A stretch of 64,000 nt of DNA, taken from the NCBI RefSeq assembly GCF_002531575.1, contig NZ_NWTI01000009.1:62001-126000 (forward strand), written 5' to 3'. Below the pieces are notes generated by a model. The model saw nothing but the letters and a program-made list of their open reading frames with translations, was not told the DNA's origin and searched no databases. The DNA comes from Bradyrhizobium sp. Y36 (GTDB taxonomy: Bacteria > Pseudomonadota > Alphaproteobacteria > Rhizobiales > Xanthobacteraceae). The position numbers and the translations under genes are program-made. Positions 61,431-64,000 of this stretch are shown in pieces; position 1 is the stretch's first letter, and each line of letters opens with the position of its first letter.

Positions 61431-62657
61431 TCAAGGTCCGGTGACCTCCTCGCAATAATCCGTAAACACCTTGACGTTTTGCATGTATCGCTCGGCGGCT
61501 GCGCCTGAGCCGTTGTAGGCCTTGATGGCCTTCCAGAGGTTTCCGCCCTGAGCGCTCAGTTTGCTGTCGAGCTCCTCGACGACGCGGCGCAGGCAATTGT
61601 CGAAACTGTACCATTCCCTGTTTTTGAAAAAATCTTCAGCGGTTTTGACGTGCTGCAAGTCGTATTGAAACAGGCCGTAGCCCTTGTAGACCCAGGGCTT
61701 GTCACCCCAGCCCTGGAGCTGGCGGGTCTTGTTCGCCTCCGCGATCAGCATGTCGGTGAATGGCTTTCCGTATTTGTCGCGGAACGCCTTGGTGTTCACT
61801 GGAAAGGCTGTGCGCGTTGTGCCGGGGTAGTCGCCGCTCGCATCGAACACTGCCCGCTCGACGATGGTCTGAACCGACTGGGTGCCGATCCAGGGAATCC
61901 ATTTATAGGCGGTTTCCTGGCACACGATCGCGCAGAGATGTTTGGGCTTGTAGGCCTTGCCGGCGCAGGCGTTCGTAAGCTTGTCGCCGAAATTCTGCAT
62001 CAGCCATCTGGCGCAGATCAGCGCCGACGCCTTGGAGATCGGTAGTAGCAGCGCCGTCTCCGCCGATACGGCTTCGAAAGCAGGAGTGGGCGTCGCAGTG
62101 AGCTGCTTGGTCGGTTCGCCGTCGATGACGATCGAGGCGTCCTTGATCCGGGTGGTGACCTCGTGTGCGAAAGCGGCGGGTGCGTGGGCCTTCAGGCTCT
62201 CCAACAGGGCGATCACGCGGCGGCGTGAATCCCAGAAGTCGATGAGGTCCTTGGGGCCGACGGCGCTGGTCGGATTGAGGCAGCCTATGCTCGACAAATA
62301 GAGGTTCGGCGGATGCGCGGGATGAATCAGAATGCCCGTTCGCGCGCCGGTCCCCAGCAGCAGGATGGCGGGCATCGGCGGTTTGCCGGCCACGTCCTCA
62401 CTCGTGGAATAGCCGATCGAACGGTAGTGACCGAACTGCGTCCATAGCGGATAGGTCTTTGCCTCGATGCGCTTGCCGTTGCTCGCGGTCGTGTTGTCGC
62501 CGGGCCCCAATCTTTCGCAGATGAAACCTGCCAGGGACGGCTGAGCTTCGCCGTCGATATAGACCTGGTAACTGCCATAGGTGCGTTGTTTCGATCCGCT
62601 CTTGTGCATCCCAAGGCGCTTGAGATGAAGCTCCCACCCCGTTCCCACGATTGGCAT
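61431..62657 (-). CDS. DUF5675-like / lysozyme-like fusion protein
   Basis: 408 residues without signal peptide. The N-terminal half (about 1-140) looks like DUF5675, a phage-associated fold: it has the cluster ICERLGPGDN, GILIHPAHPPNLYLSSIGCLNP with a late His-x-x-x-Ser-x-Gly-Cys pattern. The C-terminal half (about 235-408) looks lysozyme- or transglycosylase-like: AIVCQETAYKWIPWI with a candidate catalytic Glu, YGLFQYDLQH and WKAIKAYNGSG. The fusion suggests a peptidoglycan-acting toxin or effector, or a prophage endolysin relative. Its neighbour is tRNA-Gln, a common integration site. AAGGGAG precedes ATG 62657. Confidence 0.6.
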   Translation of the reverse strand: MPIVGTGWELHLKRLGMHKSGSKQRTYGSYQVYIDGEAQPSLAGFICERLGPGDNTTASNGKRIEAKTYPLWTQFGHYRSIGYSTSEDVAGKPPMPAILLLGTGARTGILIHPAHPPNLYLSSIGCLNPTSAVGPKDLIDFWDSRRRVIALLESLKAHAPAAFAHEVTTRIKDASIVIDGEPTKQLTATPTPAFEAVSAETALLLPISKASALICARWLMQNFGDKLTNACAGKAYKPKHLCAIVCQETAYKWIPWIGTQSVQTIVERAVFDASGDYPGTTRTAFPVNTKAFRDKYGKPFTDMLIAEANKTRQLQGWGDKPWVYKGYGLFQYDLQHVKTAEDFFKNREWYSFDNCLRRVVEELDSKLSAQGGNLWKAIKAYNGSGAAAERYMQNVKVFTDYCEEVTGP

Positions 62658-62751
62658 TTGACGCTCCCTTGTCAGATCATTGGCGGTCGCGATTCAATGG
62701 CGGTGGTGATGTCGTCCGCCGCGCGAGCGGCGGCGCGGCCACGGCGAGTTG

Positions 62752-63810
62752 CTATTTGGGCGCCGGAAGGGTGATGGCCCGGAAGGATTTCCCGGACCTG
62801 TCCGCCTTCTTGCACGCCTTGCTGCCGTCGTCGGACAGCAGCATCACGTTGCCCGCAATCGCGAACACCGCTTCCGGGTTGAAACCGGCGGGGAGAACCA
62901 CGTCCTTCATCCTGGCCGGCTTGTTGTCGCCTTCCTGGCCACTCCAGGTGTAGAGCGCGAATGGCGGCTTGATATTCGAATCCTCGGCGTCGAGATGCGG
63001 TCCGGCGACGATGACGTAGGTGCTGTTGATCCGGTCGATGCTGCGGATGCCGCGCCCCTCGAGAGTTTCCAACTGCCAGGTCTTGCCGAAGACGGGCTTC
63101 TTGCCGTCCACCACCTCGGCCGGATTGTCGAGCCGGATCACTAAAGCGTTGTTGGCGGGGCGCGGATTGCGGAATCCTATCAGGAGACGTCCGTCCGGCG
63201 TAGCGGCCAGCCCCTCGATGTTGAACCCGTTGTCTGATTCCGGAGGCGGCCCGTTCTTTTTCTTGTCTGGCGCATAGGCTTCGGCGAGCTTCAAGGGCTT
63301 CAGGTTCTCGTCACCGAGCATGTCCTCGCGCAGGCTCTTGTAGGCGACGGAATTGACCGGCTCGAGGCGAGGCCCCGCCGCATCCGACAGAATCCGTGTT
63401 GCGAACAGCCGCGCACGGCCCGGCTCGGCATCCCCGTCGGAATCGCGGCCATGCGAGCCGATCCAATAGATGCGATCGTCAATCCGCGCCGCTCCCTCGA
63501 TGTCGGCCTCCTTGAAGGCCGGTTGGCCGTCGGTTCCGGGTTGTTTCTTCTTGAGCGGCGCTTCGAGAAACTGATCGAGATTGAGTGCCCGGGCGTCCGG
63601 CTTTCCGATCTGGAAGATGTTGAGAACATTGCTGTCGTCGTCAGCAACGACGAAACGATCCTGGTCGAGTGCGACCGCTGCCGAGCCGTCGCAAGCGCCG
63701 CGATAGGTGAAGATCTCGCCGGGAGCTTGTGCGACCGCCAGCCCGGGAACCGCGACCGACAGAAGAATGGTGGTGATCAGCAAGCGCAATGCATGAGCAA
63801 TACGGACCAT
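62752..63810 (-). CDS. DUF3616-type secreted protein
   Basis: 352 residues. The signal peptide (about 1-28, ending GLAVAQ) is followed by a beta-propeller-like DUF3616 region: GSAAVALDQDRFVVADDDSN, ADIEGAARIDDRIYWIGSH, FNIEGLAATPDGRLLIGFR, RIDNP and GIRSIDRINSTYVIVAG. It has the repeating Gly-Leu-Ala and Asp-Gly pattern of propeller blades. The function of this family is unknown. GGAGAA lies before ATG 63810. It is 94 bases from the lysozyme-like gene on the same strand. The 190 bases after it to the window end show no further gene. Confidence 0.75.
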   Translation of the reverse strand: MVRIAHALRLLITTILLSVAVPGLAVAQAPGEIFTYRGACDGSAAVALDQDRFVVADDDSNVLNIFQIGKPDARALNLDQFLEAPLKKKQPGTDGQPAFKEADIEGAARIDDRIYWIGSHGRDSDGDAEPGRARLFATRILSDAAGPRLEPVNSVAYKSLREDMLGDENLKPLKLAEAYAPDKKKNGPPPESDNGFNIEGLAATPDGRLLIGFRNPRPANNALVIRLDNPAEVVDGKKPVFGKTWQLETLEGRGIRSIDRINSTYVIVAGPHLDAEDSNIKPPFALYTWSGQEGDNKPARMKDVVLPAGFNPEAVFAIAGNVMLLSDDGSKACKKADRSGKSFRAITLPAPK

Positions 63811-64000
63811 GCGCAATTCTCCGAACAACCAATAAAAAAAGTCAGCATGCACTTGCACCGCAGGCGTGTCAAATTGTTCAGCGCAACTGAGGCGCGCCGT
63901 ATGGCGCTGCGCCGCCGCCGCGCGACGGTTTGCCTCATCCGAAATTTGCATCCCGCCGTCGGATCGCCGCGCTCCTCATCGTCCTTGGGCCATGCAACCC

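Overview
The window looks like a chromosomal stretch of a high-G+C alphaproteobacterium of the Bradyrhizobium/Rhodopseudomonas type. I infer this from codon use, from orphan binding proteins of the Bug (tripartite tricarboxylate) and ABC families, from the abundance of catabolic amidohydrolases, from a Bradyrhizobium-like intergenic palindrome, and from small proteins of a kind I associate with that genus. No plasmid, phage or CRISPR hallmarks were seen. Coding density is high and most genes sit in short catabolic or transport operons next to their own regulator.

Left part (1-10 kb): an enamidase-like amidohydrolase lies divergent to a ferredoxin-NADP reductase. A cytochrome P450, a small hydrophilic protein, a DUF763 protein, an MscS channel and a PepSY membrane protein follow. 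Two solute-binding proteins (ABC type and Bug type) then face a TetR regulator across a clean operator palindrome.

10-17.3 kb is a coherent operon for the lower half of the protocatechuate 4,5-cleavage (gallate) pathway. It holds two LigI-like pyrone-dicarboxylate hydrolases (the first with a possible Tat signal), a DctA-type carrier, a GalB-like 4-oxalomesaconate hydratase, a LigK/GalC-type aldolase, a 4,5-dihydroxyphthalate decarboxylase-like protein and a DUF1932 dehydrogenase. No ring-cleavage genes are present.

17-30.6 kb is mixed: a cytosine-deaminase-like amidohydrolase, an NTF2-fold protein, an amino-acid binding protein, an acyl-CoA dehydrogenase / GH172 / acyl-CoA synthetase cluster, a Baeyer-Villiger-type monooxygenase overlapping an AroE-like gene, a lytic transglycosylase and several small genes, including two overlapping micro-ORFs.

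30.9-39.5 kb is a regulatory and surface region: three related LuxR-type regulators, an AraC regulator, an autotransporter with repeated NSGTI-like motifs, and small proteins. 39.5-49 kb has a TauE exporter, an RND efflux operon with divergent TetR, an A+T-richer insert that appears to have duplicated the end of that tetR gene, and an amidase. 48.8-53.4 kb has an MFS exporter, guanine deaminase, a membrane ABM-domain protein and an RNase Z-like hydrolase.

53.4-61 kb is an IclR-controlled acid-sugar operon (DapA-family lyase, FAD D-2-hydroxyacid dehydrogenase, DUF1537 kinase, PdxA2-like dehydrogenase, Fe-dependent alcohol dehydrogenase, Bug-type binding protein), resembling D-threonate/D-erythronate catabolism. 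It is followed by tRNA-Gln(CTG), preceded by a perfect inverted repeat, a lysozyme-like fusion protein and a DUF3616 secreted protein. All functional calls come from reading motifs by eye; no searches were run.
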